This document shows positions 1 to 10,785 of a DNA stretch of 64,000 bases, piece by piece. The stretch lies in contig CM034132.1 in assembly GCA_019914995.1 (NCBI GenBank), positions 7,301,524 to 7,365,523 on the forward strand. The letters are read 5' to 3'. This stretch comes from Acanthochlamys bracteata (taxonomy: Eukaryota; Streptophyta; Magnoliopsida; Pandanales; Velloziaceae). How positions within the stretch are numbered: the first letter of the stretch is position 1; each line of letters starts with the position of its first letter. Position numbers and translations under genes: made by a program. Under the pieces are notes generated by a model, which was not told where the DNA came from, ran no database searches, and saw nothing but the letters and a program-made list of their open reading frames with translations.

Positions 1-500
1 TCACCAAGCCAAGCATATAGCAGGCCATCATGAGTTCTTCATTTTCAATTCTCCTTTATGTTTTATTTCAGCAGTTATGCTATAGTTAGGTTTTGATTGT
101 TAAGCCTTTGTTTATCATCTGGCATAGCTGTGGCATTATGGTAAGGGAAAACTAAACCTAGCATAGACTAAATTTTGGCAACGTCCAGTGGCTATTCATG
201 CAATGTCAGAGAACGAATAAAATTATAATGTTTCGAACACGTGCTTTTCCACATTGCTTACAGCAAATATTGTGCTATCTTCATATCATGGTAAAATTGG
301 TTTAAAGAATGAAGTGTAATGTTGAGCCACTTCAGTTAACATGTAACAATGTTTCGATGTGTATGATAACAGTTACATATTTATATGTAGTTTTGCATCT
401 TATTAAGGTTGTTTCCTGTTCACCTCTTTGTTTATGCAGCTCATGGTAAAACTAAGTGTAGATTTTGAATCTCACTGATATGCTTGTTTATACATTACAG

Positions 501-800
501 GAAGAGGTGATGAGATATGTAGGAAAGATGCATCGTCATGGAGAAACAAATATCTGGTAACTAGAGATTTTGTACAAGCAACCAACTGCTGCAGAGGCTT
601 TGGCTTTAGTGTTAGATGTACGGGGGATGCCTAAGAAGGACGATATTTCTTAGCAAGTATTCAGGGATGCCTAACTCAAAGAAAGAGATGTCAATGTGGA
701 GATGAAACATTGTTATATAAGAATGGAGGGGGATGAGGAATGCGTGCCACTAGAACCAATAGAACAACCATTCTGTAAGGAACATCACAAACTTCATGTG
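501..800 (+). other. Unidentified exon-like coding remnant
   Basis: A polypyrimidine-rich stretch ends in CAG at about 500. A reading follows that looks protein-like (EEVMRYVGKMHRHGETNIW, then PTAAEALALVLDVRGMPKK and VPLEPIEQPFC) but is broken by stops and at least one frame change. I do not recognise the family. It may be the last exon of a decayed gene entering from the left edge of the window. No start, donor site or second exon can be tied to it. Positions 1-500 show no coding signal of their own. Confidence 0.22.
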
Positions 801-2205
801 TAACTCTAGTCCATGTTGTCAAGAATTATGGAATATTCAAATGTTTGTATAATGAAATTTTCGTGTAATGAAAATTTTATCAATGTTTTTTACTATAAAT
901 GTTTGTGTAATAAAAAGGTTTGTGTAATGCAAATGTTATTATTGTTCTCGACTAGATCCCTCAAGTTCCTTTCAGTAGATACTGTGCTGAACAATGTTAC
1001 CATTTTTTTTCAATGGTTGATGAATTGTACAATGTTATCCAGAATTAGAAATTTTATTTGCCCATCTTCTTATCCTTGTGACAATATTAATCCTCAAGCT
1101 GTTGGCCGTTGACAATCATGAAATTCAGTATACACGTGGCATGTCTAGCATTAAGTAAAACAGCAAAGAAACAAAAGCTTCATTGTGACTATGTGCACCT
1201 TGAGAATAAACATCTCTATTAAGAAAAAAATGTTTTACATATCCATTACACAAGCATTTTCATACAATATTTAACATCTACCTTTCTAGTGAAAAAAAAA
1301 ATAGGGGTAACTAACTGCTCTTTGCCTTCAGAAAATAACTCGTTAGAGCATAACAATATCCAGGAATACCTAAAGTCGAAGTCACCTGTTTTGACACACA
1401 TTCACAAAAAAATTTCTTTGCTTAAGCAACAACTAGAGAATGGTGTAAATACAAAGGCACCTGCTATGTTCCTTCCAACTATATGCAACAAAAATTACAA
1501 GTGCACAAGGTGATCTCATCATCTAATCCTTCAACCTTTTGAGTCGTTCCTCATGTTCTGGGACTAGTTTTAGTGGAGTAGAGCACCCATGAAAGTTTTG
1601 TTTCTTCCATAAACATAGTTGCTTAGTCGGTCCCTTTCCTGTAAGAATATGGTAATGTCTTTGCGAAGTCCTCTGGATAGTAATGGTCACAGTAAGGAAG
1701 CAACACTTAAAAAAGTCATTACGAAAATCAATACCAAGGAAAAGCAATCTCCCTTTAAGTCGGGAAGCAATTCAGAATTTCCTATCCATAGCAACAAAAA
1801 ACCCATGATTAATACATAAACCATAACAAGTGGATTCCTACAACATAAAATTTGTAGAAATAATATTCAAATTATACAGGGATGACATTACAAAGACTTG
1901 CACATTTCAATCACAAAAAGTTAAGCAAATTTTGGAAGAAGAACGAAAATAAAATTGAAATTAAAAGAATCAACTTGGTTCACCTCTCACTTGAGACAAA
2001 TTCGGCAAAAAGCACCAGAATTAGAGTCAATCTCTTCATTCTCTTCATTCACCAACTGCATGCATCATACAGAAAATTAAGAAAAAAATAACTCAAAAAC
2101 AGCTATAAATCAGGCGGTAAGATAATGACGACGAATAATGAAATTGTAGACAGCATAAGACATAGAAGGAGGAGGAGAAGAGAAATTAACAGTTTGTTAG
2201 TGTCA
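801..2205. other. Unassigned AT-rich region
   Basis: No gene is recognised here. A short minus-strand stretch near 1530-1620 has a protein-like look (STPLKLVPEHEERLKRLKD) but has no flanking exons and no family I can name. The remaining open stretches are short and AT-driven. Confidence 0.3.
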
Positions 2206-2300
2206 ATTCTGATCATCGGTCGGCGATTGAACGCTCGGCCGTGGCGAACGAAATGTTAAACGGTTGAGAAAAAGAGAGATTTTGAGAGGGAATTGAATGA
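2206..2300 (-). repeat. Inverted copy of the UBC2-like 5' leader
   Basis: Read on the minus strand, 2258-2206 contains TTTCGTTCGCCACGGCC followed by GCGTTCAATCGCCGAC. The plus-strand leader at about 2666-2716 has the same TTTCGTTCGCCACGGCC block and a related GATTGCCAGTCGACGATTGA. A third, more diverged copy lies on the minus strand at 10440-10390. This block and the plus-strand leader point away from each other across a short AT-rich spacer holding a CATATA-type hexamer repeat (about 2320-2348). That layout would fit a divergent promoter or an inverted duplication. Confidence 0.5.
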
Positions 2301-3504
2301 ACGCTCGGCGCGTATCGTTTACCTATATATACATATACATATACATATGGGAGAGAATACGCGCACATTCAATTTCGTCCGTCGGATCACGATATGACGG
2401 TCATGATTCATCCCTCGGTGAAACATTTACGTAACTACTGTTGTAAGGCATTTTCGTCAACGTATCCTACATTTTCTCTTCCTTCTTTCTCTTCCTTCAA
2501 CTATTTTCTCTTCTTCATTCTAGCTCGCTGCCGAGCCTTCTCCCTCTCAATTTTTCCAGTGCGGGCTGCCACACGCTCTCCACCGCTGCTTCAAATCTTC
2601 GTCTTACCTTCTCCTTACTTCCATTCTCTCCGAATTTTTCATCTTTTCTTCCACCGTGAGCTTCAAGCTCGAATTTCGTTCGCCACGGCCTCCGCGCCTG
2701 ATTGCCAGTCGACGATTGAAATTCGAGCTAACAATCCATAAAATTTTCTATTTCTCCTTCTTTTATACCTTATGCTATAATCAATTTATATTTTCGCCAC
2801 CCTAATTTCTAGTTCATCCATCACTGCCGAAACTTTCGATAGCTGACGAACGATCGAAATTCGGGTTAGTAACCCATCAACTCTACTCTGGAGGTGAATG
2901 TAAGTTGATAATTTCTACTTTCTGTTTTTTTTTTTTGTAGTGCCATTAGTGATCAACTGAACGCGTGTGCTGCTTGCAAACCCCATCAATTCTAACCTGA
3001 AAATGGATGTTAGTTGATAATTTTATTTTCTTATTTATTTTATTTCTTTTAGAAAATTTTTTTTTTTTTTGGCAGTGCCGTCAGTGATCAACAGAATGCA
3101 ATTGGTGTTGGCCAACTAGAAAATAAAAGAAATAAAAAATATATATATATATATTGATAGAGCCTTTGATTACAGTTAGATTTTGTGTTAATTTAAGAGC
3201 TTATTTTACTTGATTGTTTTGGGGGAATTAACTAAGAACAAGCTTAAGAGTAGTCTCTTTGCTTTGGAAATGTTAAGCGGCTTACTTTTCTTTAATATAA
3301 GTGGCTTCAAATGTTTGGTATCAATCAAAGAAGTTTTTTATCGAATGGATTATGCAAAGTGCCAAGTAGCTGCTTAGTATTGTGAATCATCTAATACTTA
3401 GTTGTTGTTGCTGCTTTATTTTCTAGAGCAAGAGTTCACTCTAAGAGTATGAATGATTGTTAAAGAGTTTTACTGATTCGTTTTGAAGTTGTTAGGAGGT
3501 GGGG
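2301..3504 (+). promoter_or_regulatory. Promoter and 5' leader of the UBC2-like pseudogene
   Basis: A pyrimidine-rich leader (about 2455-2720) follows an AT-rich spacer with TATATATACATATACATA-like sequence. The block around 2378-2420, with GTCGGATC and TGACGGTC words, reappears at 10700-10780 in minus orientation. A leader intron probably ends at 3495 (TTGTTAG), placing nine leader bases before the ATG at 3505. Plant UBC1/UBC2 genes commonly carry a 5' UTR intron, so the layout agrees with the coding remnant downstream. Within the intron, 2871-3115 holds two diverged copies of a unit of roughly 110-135 bp. Confidence 0.45.
2871..3115 (+). repeat. Diverged tandem duplication in the leader intron
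   Basis: Copy 1 starts about 2871 (AACCCATCAACTCTA, then GTAAGTTGATAATTT, a T-run, and GTGCCATTAGTGATCAACTG). Copy 2 starts about 2980 (ACCCCATCAATTCTA, then GTTAGTTGATAATTT, a T-run, and GTGCCGTCAGTGATCAACAG). Three ordered word matches at conserved spacing make a tandem duplication clear, with the poly-T tract varying in length. Confidence 0.65.
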
Positions 3505-3562
3505 ATGTCGACACCTGCAAGAAAGAGGCTGATACAAGACTTCAAGCGGCTGCAGCAGAATC

Positions 3563-3570
3563 CTCCTACA
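3563..3570 (+). repeat. Left 8-bp target site duplication of the hAT element
   Basis: CTCCTACA here matches CTCCTGCA at 8449-8456 in 7 of 8 bases. An 8-bp duplication is the hAT signature, and removing one copy plus the element restores the UBC2-like reading. Confidence 0.8.
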
Positions 3571-4302
3571 TAAGGTTGTCAGGATCGAGATTTTAACTAA
3601 GATCGTTGGCCTTAATTAGGATCGTAAAATCGAGATTTTAAGTAGGATAGTAAGATTTTACTTTTCGATAAATTTTTTTACTAATGAACTTGTTTTTTTT
3701 TAAGGGAAGCTTGCTGTGTGCTGTCCTCAAGATGGATCTAATTACATTAAGCAAATATTGTGCACTTGCTTAGTGCTGACTGCTGTCCATGTGTACTTGC
3801 TTAGTGCTTGTTGTTCATGTTCAAACTTTATAAATGTTACATTTTCTTCATTGTAACTATATACTTATGTAACAACGTAACATGTTGTCTATTGTCATAT
3901 TGATAGTTAAAAACAAAAGTCAGCATTGAAATGACTGAATATTTGAAATTTACATCAAACCAGAGGCACTTTCAACTTCCAAATCATATGTATTTTTTTA
4001 TGTTAAACAACCATAAATAATCACAATTGAAGCACTTCATTCATCAACAATTCAACACACTGCAAGTGCAAAATACATACAACAAGACTGTAACCATAAA
4101 CAATCACTAATTCAATAGCTATTATCATAATTCATAAGTTTATAACAACAAGACTGCAAGTCTACATAAACAAACAAGCAGAAATAATGTGGTTACAAGT
4201 TTATAACTTACAAACCTACAATAGAGTGTCATTACTTAATGGTCAATGTTACAATCCTACAATAAGAATAGCATACAATACTTCAAAATTTCAAATACAA
4301 AC

Positions 4303-7117
4303 CTAATAAAAATTATCAACAGAAATATCATCAAACAATTCACAATCATTTTCATCTCCATCCATATCTTCTTCCTCATCGTAAGCTTCATCTCCACTAG
4401 CGCCACTAAAACGTCCAGCATGAGGAGCAATGTTATCTAAATCAACATTATCCATTGGTTGCTTTCCTTTAATGGTAACATCTTCATAAAAATAATGAAT
4501 CTCCACCTCACTATCAGATTTACTCCCATGACTCTCAATTTCTTCAATAGCAATTACTTTCTCATTTTCATTACAGCCTACAGAAATATATTGCATGTTA
4601 TGTTAAACAGTGAGTACAATATTAAAAGCATTTCAGTTACCTCAAAAGCTTCAGAAATCAGAATAGCATTCATAAGTAATAAGCATACTACATATAGTGC
4701 ACAAAAAATATTTCTGGACAGTGGACAAAAAATATTTCTGGATAGTGACAAAAAATATTTCTAGATAGTGGGCAGAAAATATTTCTAAATAGTGGACAGA
4801 AAATATTTCTGGACAAATATTTCTAGACAGTGGACAGAAACATATAGCATAATAGCATTCAACTAGTTAAAGCATTAAAAAATTAAGATAACATTTACCT
4901 GAAGTTCTGTCAAGAATATTAAGCCATTCATGGCCAATATGATCAGCTTGTTGCTCTTCTTCAACAATCCACTCATCGTCAGAGGGAAGACCATCAAATG
5001 TACTTAAGCTTATACTACTCATGTTATTTTCTTTCAGTTTTAAATTACACATAACAAATACCAAGTCATTCATCTTCTGTTGATGCAAACGGTTTCTTCT
5101 TTTTCTATGAATCTAAGTTAGTTAATATATAAAATATATAGAAATAGATAATATGTCAATATGTAAGTATCTTACCATTTCAAATGCACTCCAATTGCGT
5201 TCACAGCCAGAAGAATTACAAGTCAAGCTTAGAATTCGAATAGCAAACCTTTGTAACTCTGGACACTCAGCTCCAAATGAATCCCACCAATCGACTGGAT
5301 CTTTCTTTTCCCTTACTGTTATCGCAGAGTTGATGCCAAACAATCCTCTTGAATGTTTAAAAGCCGCAAATTGCAAATCTATCTTTTCTCTCTCATTTGC
5401 ATCAGCTACCATTCTCTCTAAACAATTATATAATCTAATTTTTACCTCTGCATCATCATTAAAATTAGAAGAATAATGATACCTAGGGTTTAAATAGTAA
5501 GCTGCAGCATGCAAAGGTCTATGCAGTTGAAGCTCCCACCTTTCATCAATAATATTCTCCACAGCCTCATAGCTATAAGAAATTCAAAGAAAATGAGTAA
5601 CAAACAATAACAAATTAACAATGATGAAACATTCAAGTTGAACACCTAAACATTAAACAGTTAAACTCATAAAAATATTTACCTTTTCTTGACATGAGCA
5701 AAATTTAACCGTATCTTCTCCTTTGCATGATCCATCTCCCTATAAATGAAACCCATTACTGGTTTCTCATCTGAATCAACCAATCGCAGCACTTTAATAA
5801 GTGCATAAGCGGCTTTCAAACATGTATGGATGTTTCGCCAAAATCAACTATCCAAAATCGTGTGTTGGATTTTCTTTCCATCTTGTTTAGTTAAAAATTT
5901 ACTTGAATTCCAAGCATTAGAGCTGAACATACTCATTAGCACACCCTTATGTTTATAGAGACATCCTAAAGTCAAGTACAAAGTAGCAAATCGAGTTGCA
6001 CCCGGTCTAATCAAATCTCTCCCCTTTGTAAAATGTCTCAACATAGAAATAAGTATGGTCCTTCAATAAATATAAGTTGTAATCCTTCATCCCTTCATAA
6101 TTGTCACATTATGAACTTTCAACTTCTTCTCAAAATCCTCCAAAATAAGAATAATATAGTGGGCAGCACAAGGGGTACAATATAGCTTTTTTCTTTTCTT
6201 CATTAGCGTCTCTCCTGCTGCTTTATAATTTACAGCATTATCAGTAATGATTTGTACAACATTTTCCTCTCCGACCCTCTCTACAATATCATCTAACATC
6301 TCCAAAACCCTATCAGCCGTTTTAGAAATATCTGAAGTATCAACAGAAGATAAGAAAACTGTTCCCTTAAGACTATTCACTAAGAAATTGCATATAGATC
6401 GTCTTTTTTTATCAATCCAACCATCAAAGATAATAGAACAACCAGTTTTTCTCCACTCTACTTTATAGTCCTCAAGCAAAATCCTTACACGACTTACTTC
6501 TTTTTTCAAATAAGTCTCCCGAATTTCATGATAAGAAGGAAGCTTAAGTCCAACACCATACCTACCAACTAACTCAAGTTTTTTCAAAAACTCAGAACTT
6601 TTTACACAATTAAAAAAATTGCACTTGTGTAAAAAAATGAGCTATTTGTTGACAACAGTCTTCCCTCAACTTTGTTTTCATCAAATGATTAATGCTTATG
6701 TATGTGTTCCTTAACTTAAGAGACTTCTTCCCAGACATACTCTTCACTTCCTTTTGCTTTGAAAATTGCTGTATTCTCTCATCTCCAGTGTCATCCCCCT
6801 CACCAAATATTTTTCTTTTCTTCTTATCTGAAGCTTCTTGAATTATTACTAGGAGCTCACAAAACTTTAATCTAACTTCTTCAGGAACTTGCTGACATGG
6901 TTCAATATTCTTATGTATACAAGCTAAGTGATGTTTGAAACAAAAATACCTCCACTAAAAATTTTTTTACAATACTTGCACTTCACTTTTCTAGAATTAT
7001 TATCTATATCTATAGCATGCTCCCAACCCACATCAGACCTACATCCAGAAGTATTTTTTTTCTTATCTTTCTCAGAACCAGATGCAAACCTCTCGGCGTA
7101 TGTTTCAACAAACTGTA
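4303..7117 (-). pseudogene. hAT transposase remnant (BED finger, DUF659, hAT dimerisation)
   Basis: Read on the minus strand from about 7117, a BED-type zinc finger opens the protein (GWEHAIDIDNNSRKVKCKYC, then HHLACIHKN after a frameshift near 6945). A long block at 6587-6087 follows, with FDGWIDKKRRSICNFLVNS and VVQIITDNAVNYKAAG, typical of the DUF659 RNase-H-like transposase core. Next come fragments at 6044-5844 and the C-terminal hAT dimerisation block at 5562-5153 (DPVDWWDSFG and CNSSGCERNWSAFE). Last are an NDLVFV segment (5088-4867) and an acidic tail (4596-4303). Domain order matches plant BED/DUF659/hAT proteins. At least one frameshift and breaks between blocks show that it is inactive, although some gaps could be genuine introns. 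Confidence 0.85.
4700..4840 (+). repeat. Minisatellite inside the hAT element
   Basis: About six imperfect copies of a unit of roughly 24-27 bp containing GACARAAAATATTTCTGGA lie in a probable intron or gap of the transposase remnant. Unit length and the purine at the R position vary between copies. Confidence 0.8.
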
Positions 7118-7921
7118 ATTAACAAATTAAAACCAAATCAATCTTGGTATATATATTGACATATTGAACATAACTATATAAATCATAACTCTCAATTAAG
7201 TAAAACTTAACAAAAAAAATGTTGAAGGAAAAATAAGTAAAAACAATGCTGGCTACTTCGTAAGTTATAACTCATAAGTCATAATAGTAATCTTTCAAAC
7301 AATTTTTTCAACTGTCTACTATCCTACCCAAGTACCCAGTCCAACTCTCATCTTTTCAACCAAGCTATTTTCCTTACTAGCACCGTCCTACGACTCCTAC
7401 CCAATCTACTGGCTACTGTGACTAGAACAAAAATAAGTAAAAGAACTACTATGTGCTAGCTGCCAAGTGCAAGTGCTAGCTACTGTTCTAAATCGTAAGT
7501 TATAACAACTAACAAGTAATAACAATTTTTTTCTACTCCTACTGTTCTACCCAGTAGCTAATCTAATCCTCGTCTTCTAGTCGAAGCAATTTTTTTTTCT
7601 CATCTTCTCATCTAAGCAATTTCTCTTATCGAACGATCAACAGAGAAATGAAAATTAATAGAGAAACGTATTTTCAAATAATTCTTCGATTTTTCCTCAA
7701 TCAATCAATAGAGAAATTTTTTTCAATCAATTCATCTTCAATCAACAAACAGAGAAATAACGATCAACACTTCAACAGAGCAATTTTTCAAACAATTCAT
7801 CTCCATTCTCTAATCTATCAACAGAGAAAACAAAAAATCAGAACGAAGCAGAGAAAAAAATCTTTCAACAGGAGGGAGAGAGAGAGAGAAAGATTTGAAA
7901 CGTACCTCAGTAGAGATCGTT

Positions 7922-8161
7922 GAGCTCTTCGAACTTTAAAAAGAATTGAATCAGAGCTTGAATTAAAGAAGAATTCCGGCAATCGCGTTGATTCGAAGAC
8001 GAGACGCGGTGTTGATCGAAGAGGAAGACGAAGAAAATTAGGAGCTCTTCGAACTTCACGAAGAATTGAATCAGAGTATGAATTGAAGAAGAATTCCAGC
8101 GATTGGGGTTGATTCGGAGACGAGACGCAGTGTTGATCGAAGAGGAAGACGAAGAAATTAG
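7922..8161 (+). repeat. Tandem duplication of a 120-bp unit in the hAT subterminal region
   Basis: Copy 1 is 7922-8041 and copy 2 is 8042-8161, both beginning GAGCTCTTCGAACTT and ending near GAGGAAGACGAAGAAA. The copies differ at scattered positions and keep the same period. They lie upstream of the minus-strand transposase, probably in its leader or promoter. Confidence 0.85.
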
Positions 8162-8448
8162 GAATTTAGGCCTTTAGGGATTTCTAAAGTGTTCGGACGA
8201 GCGCTAGAGAGGCCGGAGTTATGTATGCCTTTTTCCAAAAAACCCCTCATCATTGCTTAATTGCAAAATGACCCTTGAAAACAGAAATCGTATGCAGGAT
8301 CGCGAGCTTACCGATTTCACGATTAAGATCGCGATCCTGGTACGATTCTGAACAATATGCGATCCTAAGCTAAATGGAATCGTTTTGGTAAAATAAAATC
8401 GTAAAATCGTAAGATTTTAAAATTTAAATCAGGATTTTAACAACCATG

Positions 8449-8456
8449 CTCCTGCA
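8449..8456 (+). repeat. Right 8-bp target site duplication of the hAT element
   Basis: CTCCTGCA pairs with CTCCTACA at 3563-3570. The one mismatch fits age after insertion. Confidence 0.8.
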
Positions 8457-8665
8457 TGTATCAGCGACGCCCCACATGAGAATAACATTATGCTCTGGAA
8501 TGCGATCATATTTTGGTATGTTTAGAGATGAAATTTTTAGTTAGTCTTGAAGCAGTTTGCATTCATGTGTTACCGTACTGATTTTCTTTGTCATCTTTCC
8601 TGTGGGCTTTCGTGTGTTGCAGACCTAATGACACTCCTTGAGATTAAGGACGTTGTGTCTAAGTA

Positions 8666-9276
8666 TGAATTTCAAATGAAGACAGTAAGGAGAAAGAATG
8701 AGAAGTAAATCTGTGAATGTAAACAAATTTTGAAGTACTTACCTGTGAATGTGTCCTGAAACTTGTCGATGTAATGCATGACTGTAATATGTAACTAATG
8801 AATGTAACGATTGTGAAAGTGTGCAATATCGTCAAAGTGAATGTAATATTGTCAAAGTGAATGTAAGAATCAGTTGTTAATGCAAAGGAATTCTTGTTGT
8901 ATTGTGAATTGTTGTTGTGAATGCTAAGTAAATAGAATTTCCAGAATTTGAATGAACTTTTGTGATGAAATAAAAGCATTTTAGAATTAGAGCGATTTCT
9001 TTGTCCACGTAGTAGTAATTGTAGTATAATTCTTCTATTGACTTTCATCTTGATTAGTTCTTGATAGATAATTAATCATGAGTAGCTACTATCATATTAA
9101 AGTAACAAGAGTAAACATCAGATATACAACAGTTCGCAGAAGTTTTTCTTCATGTATTGTCTTAAACATACAGAACAACACATATACCCTTTACAAAATA
9201 GATACGTATATAGCAAACATATCTGATATTACAAAGGATATGTAGAGTACACAGAAAATAGACACCAGTTTGAAGC
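8666..9276. other. Non-coding stretch with a short 20-bp tandem repeat
   Basis: No gene is seen. Positions 8825-8864 hold two copies of a 20-bp unit (AATATYGTCAAAGTGAATGT) within a region rich in GTGAATGTAA words. Confidence 0.5.
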
Positions 9277-9553
9277 TCATCTTCGCCAGTTGCAAATCAA
9301 AATACTGGACATTTGTTTGCTCGATCTCAACTTTTGGCATGAATTTAGTGCAACGAAAGTAGATGCATACATAATCGCACCTCTATAAGCTATGTCATCA
9401 TGTTTGAGGTCAAAAGCAGCACTCTTTGTCTTAATAGTCCAATCTGCATGCCACATCATTGTATATGAAAATCAAACCATGCTTGATTTCAATCAGGCTA
9501 CTTACTTTCAGGCAAGATTATTTCAATCCATTCTTGTTAACAGCTTCCACCAG
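9277..9553 (-). pseudogene. Two-exon remnant of an unidentified gene
   Basis: On the minus strand, 9553-9506 follows a CAG acceptor and ends at a GTAAGT donor. 9443-9277 follows a second CAG acceptor. Joining them in phase gives IILPENWTIKTKSAAFDLK, then HDDIAYRGAIMYASTFVALN, which has the composition of a real protein. The first exon carries a frameshift between LVEAVNKN and IEIILPE, so the copy looks broken. I do not recognise the family. The likely leader is the minus-strand pyrimidine-rich block at 10390-10700, but no exon between can be proved. Confidence 0.35.
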
Positions 9554-10389
9554 CTGCAGCCAGAATGATCAGATACCAGAACCTATATACTTTTGGCAAA
9601 TTTTATCTTCAGTCTCACCAAAGCAAGAAATTAGTTAGACAACAACTTACAGGAGAAAAGTTCCTTAACAAATAGTATTCTTATAAATAAAATAACCTGA
9701 TCACCTGATTAAAGAAACCGCAAGCAACTGTTGTACTCAAATATCACAGAACCTTCAACAAGTTCAAGTATTAAACAGGTGAATGGAAAAAAAATTTTAA
9801 AAAAAATCTGCTCAGCAGAAGAAATATAGCAAACAAAATCAAGAATGAACCAAGAAAAGAAAAATTACGTTGCACTTAGTGGTGTTAATTTCTTCACTCA
9901 CAAACAAATGTATTTAATTGAAGAGGCAAAACCATCAACATCAAATCAAACTATTCAACTTGAGAGTTCTACAAGAAGAAAAAAAAAGAACAGAGCTGCA
10001 AAGAAGGGAAAGAGAAAGAAAGAAGGAAAGTCAAAGAAAATAAGAGAGAGAGGTTTAGAGTGAGTGTGGTGGTCTAACAACCAATGCTGCTGGGAATTAC
10101 TTGCTTTTCTTCTTTCTTTCTTTCATCAGTGACCACTGGTCACACCCTTCAGTCATGTTTTAAGGAAATCCCTTCATATTTTTCAAAAGATATGAGAAGC
10201 AAAAAGAACGAGTAGTATTCACATTCACATTTGTTTCTACTTTAAGCTCTCAGTAAGATATCCAGCAAGCTCAAGCTCTCCAGCAATAAGTTCAAAAAAT
10301 TTGTTTCAAATATTAAAATCACAAAATTGTAGCAAAACCTATTCAAAATAATACTTGAATTTCTATCATCAGATTTTGTAAGCACTACT
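9554..10389. other. Unassigned region between the 9.3-kb remnant and the 10.4-kb leader-like block
   Basis: No convincing coding sequence is seen. Lysine-rich plus-strand readings around 9845-10063 come from A/G-rich sequence. Confidence 0.3.
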
Positions 10390-10785
10390 TTCAATCGTCG
10401 GCTGACGATCGAACGCCATGGCCGCGATGAACAAAATTCGGAAAGCTGAGGGCTGCGAGAAAGGAGAAATTTTAATAGGAATTAATGGAAGGAGAAAGAA
10501 TGAAGAAGAAATGAACTAACAGCGGGGAAGAGACACGAGGGAGATCGTGAGCGAGAGGGAGATCGGCGAGCGGCTGCGGGAAGAAGGAAAAGAGAACAAT
10601 GGAGAGGAAAAGAGAAGGGAAGAGAAGCGCGAGTTGACAAAACTGCTCTTGTATAGTGATTTCGTAAAACACACTGAACGCGCACATTTACAGGATGCAA
10701 CCTGACCGTCAGATCAGCATCCAACGGTTCATACGCGATGTGCGCAAAATAACGATGTACGCATATATTGCACATTAATAGTATT
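10390..10785 (-). promoter_or_regulatory. Promoter/leader-like block related to the UBC2-like leader
   Basis: Read on the minus strand, the order is: GTTGGATGCTGATCTGACGG-type sequence (about 10770-10700), a pyrimidine-rich leader (about 10660-10450), TTTTGTTCATCGCGGCCATGG, then CGATCGTCAGCCGACGATTGA (about 10440-10390). The same order of blocks, diverged, occupies 2378-2716 on the plus strand. An ATG at about 10420 opens MAFDRQPTIE before a possible GT donor. This may be the first exon of the remnant at 9.3 kb, or a duplicated UBC2-type promoter. Confidence 0.4.

Larger units (their letters stand above)
3571..8448 (-). mobile_element. hAT-superfamily DNA transposon, full length but decayed
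   Basis: The 4,878-bp element lies between near-identical 8-bp target duplications. Its ends carry imperfect inverted repeats: TAAGGTTGTCAGG on the left, and CATGGTTGTTAAAATCC when the right end is read on the minus strand. Both subterminal regions are rich in GATCGTAAAATC-type words in opposite orientations, as is common where hAT transposases bind. Inside are a minus-strand transposase remnant (about 7117-4303), a tandem duplication of 120 bp in its presumed leader (7922-8161) and a minisatellite (4700-4840). The transposase has stops and frameshifts, so this copy is not autonomous. It sits in the first coding exon of a UBC2-like gene. Confidence 0.88.
3505..8665 (+). pseudogene. RAD6/UBC2-like ubiquitin-conjugating enzyme E2 pseudogene
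   Basis: The intact family gene encodes a ~152-aa E2 that ubiquitinates histone H2B and PCNA. Here the ATG at 3505 opens MSTPARKRLIQDFKRLQQNP, a close match to the plant UBC1/2 N-terminus. The frame is then cut at 3570 by a hAT transposon. After the element, 8449-8515 continues as PPACISDAPHENNIMLWNAI and IF, followed by a GT donor. A further exon begins about 8623 (PNDTP) but carries stops where TGG and GGA codons are expected, and the split codon at the junction also reads as a stop. No active-site HPN...C region or later exons are found. I infer that the copy was already degenerate or died after the insertion. A functional paralogue must exist elsewhere. Family identity is very likely because two independent blocks match in order. 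Confidence 0.85.
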
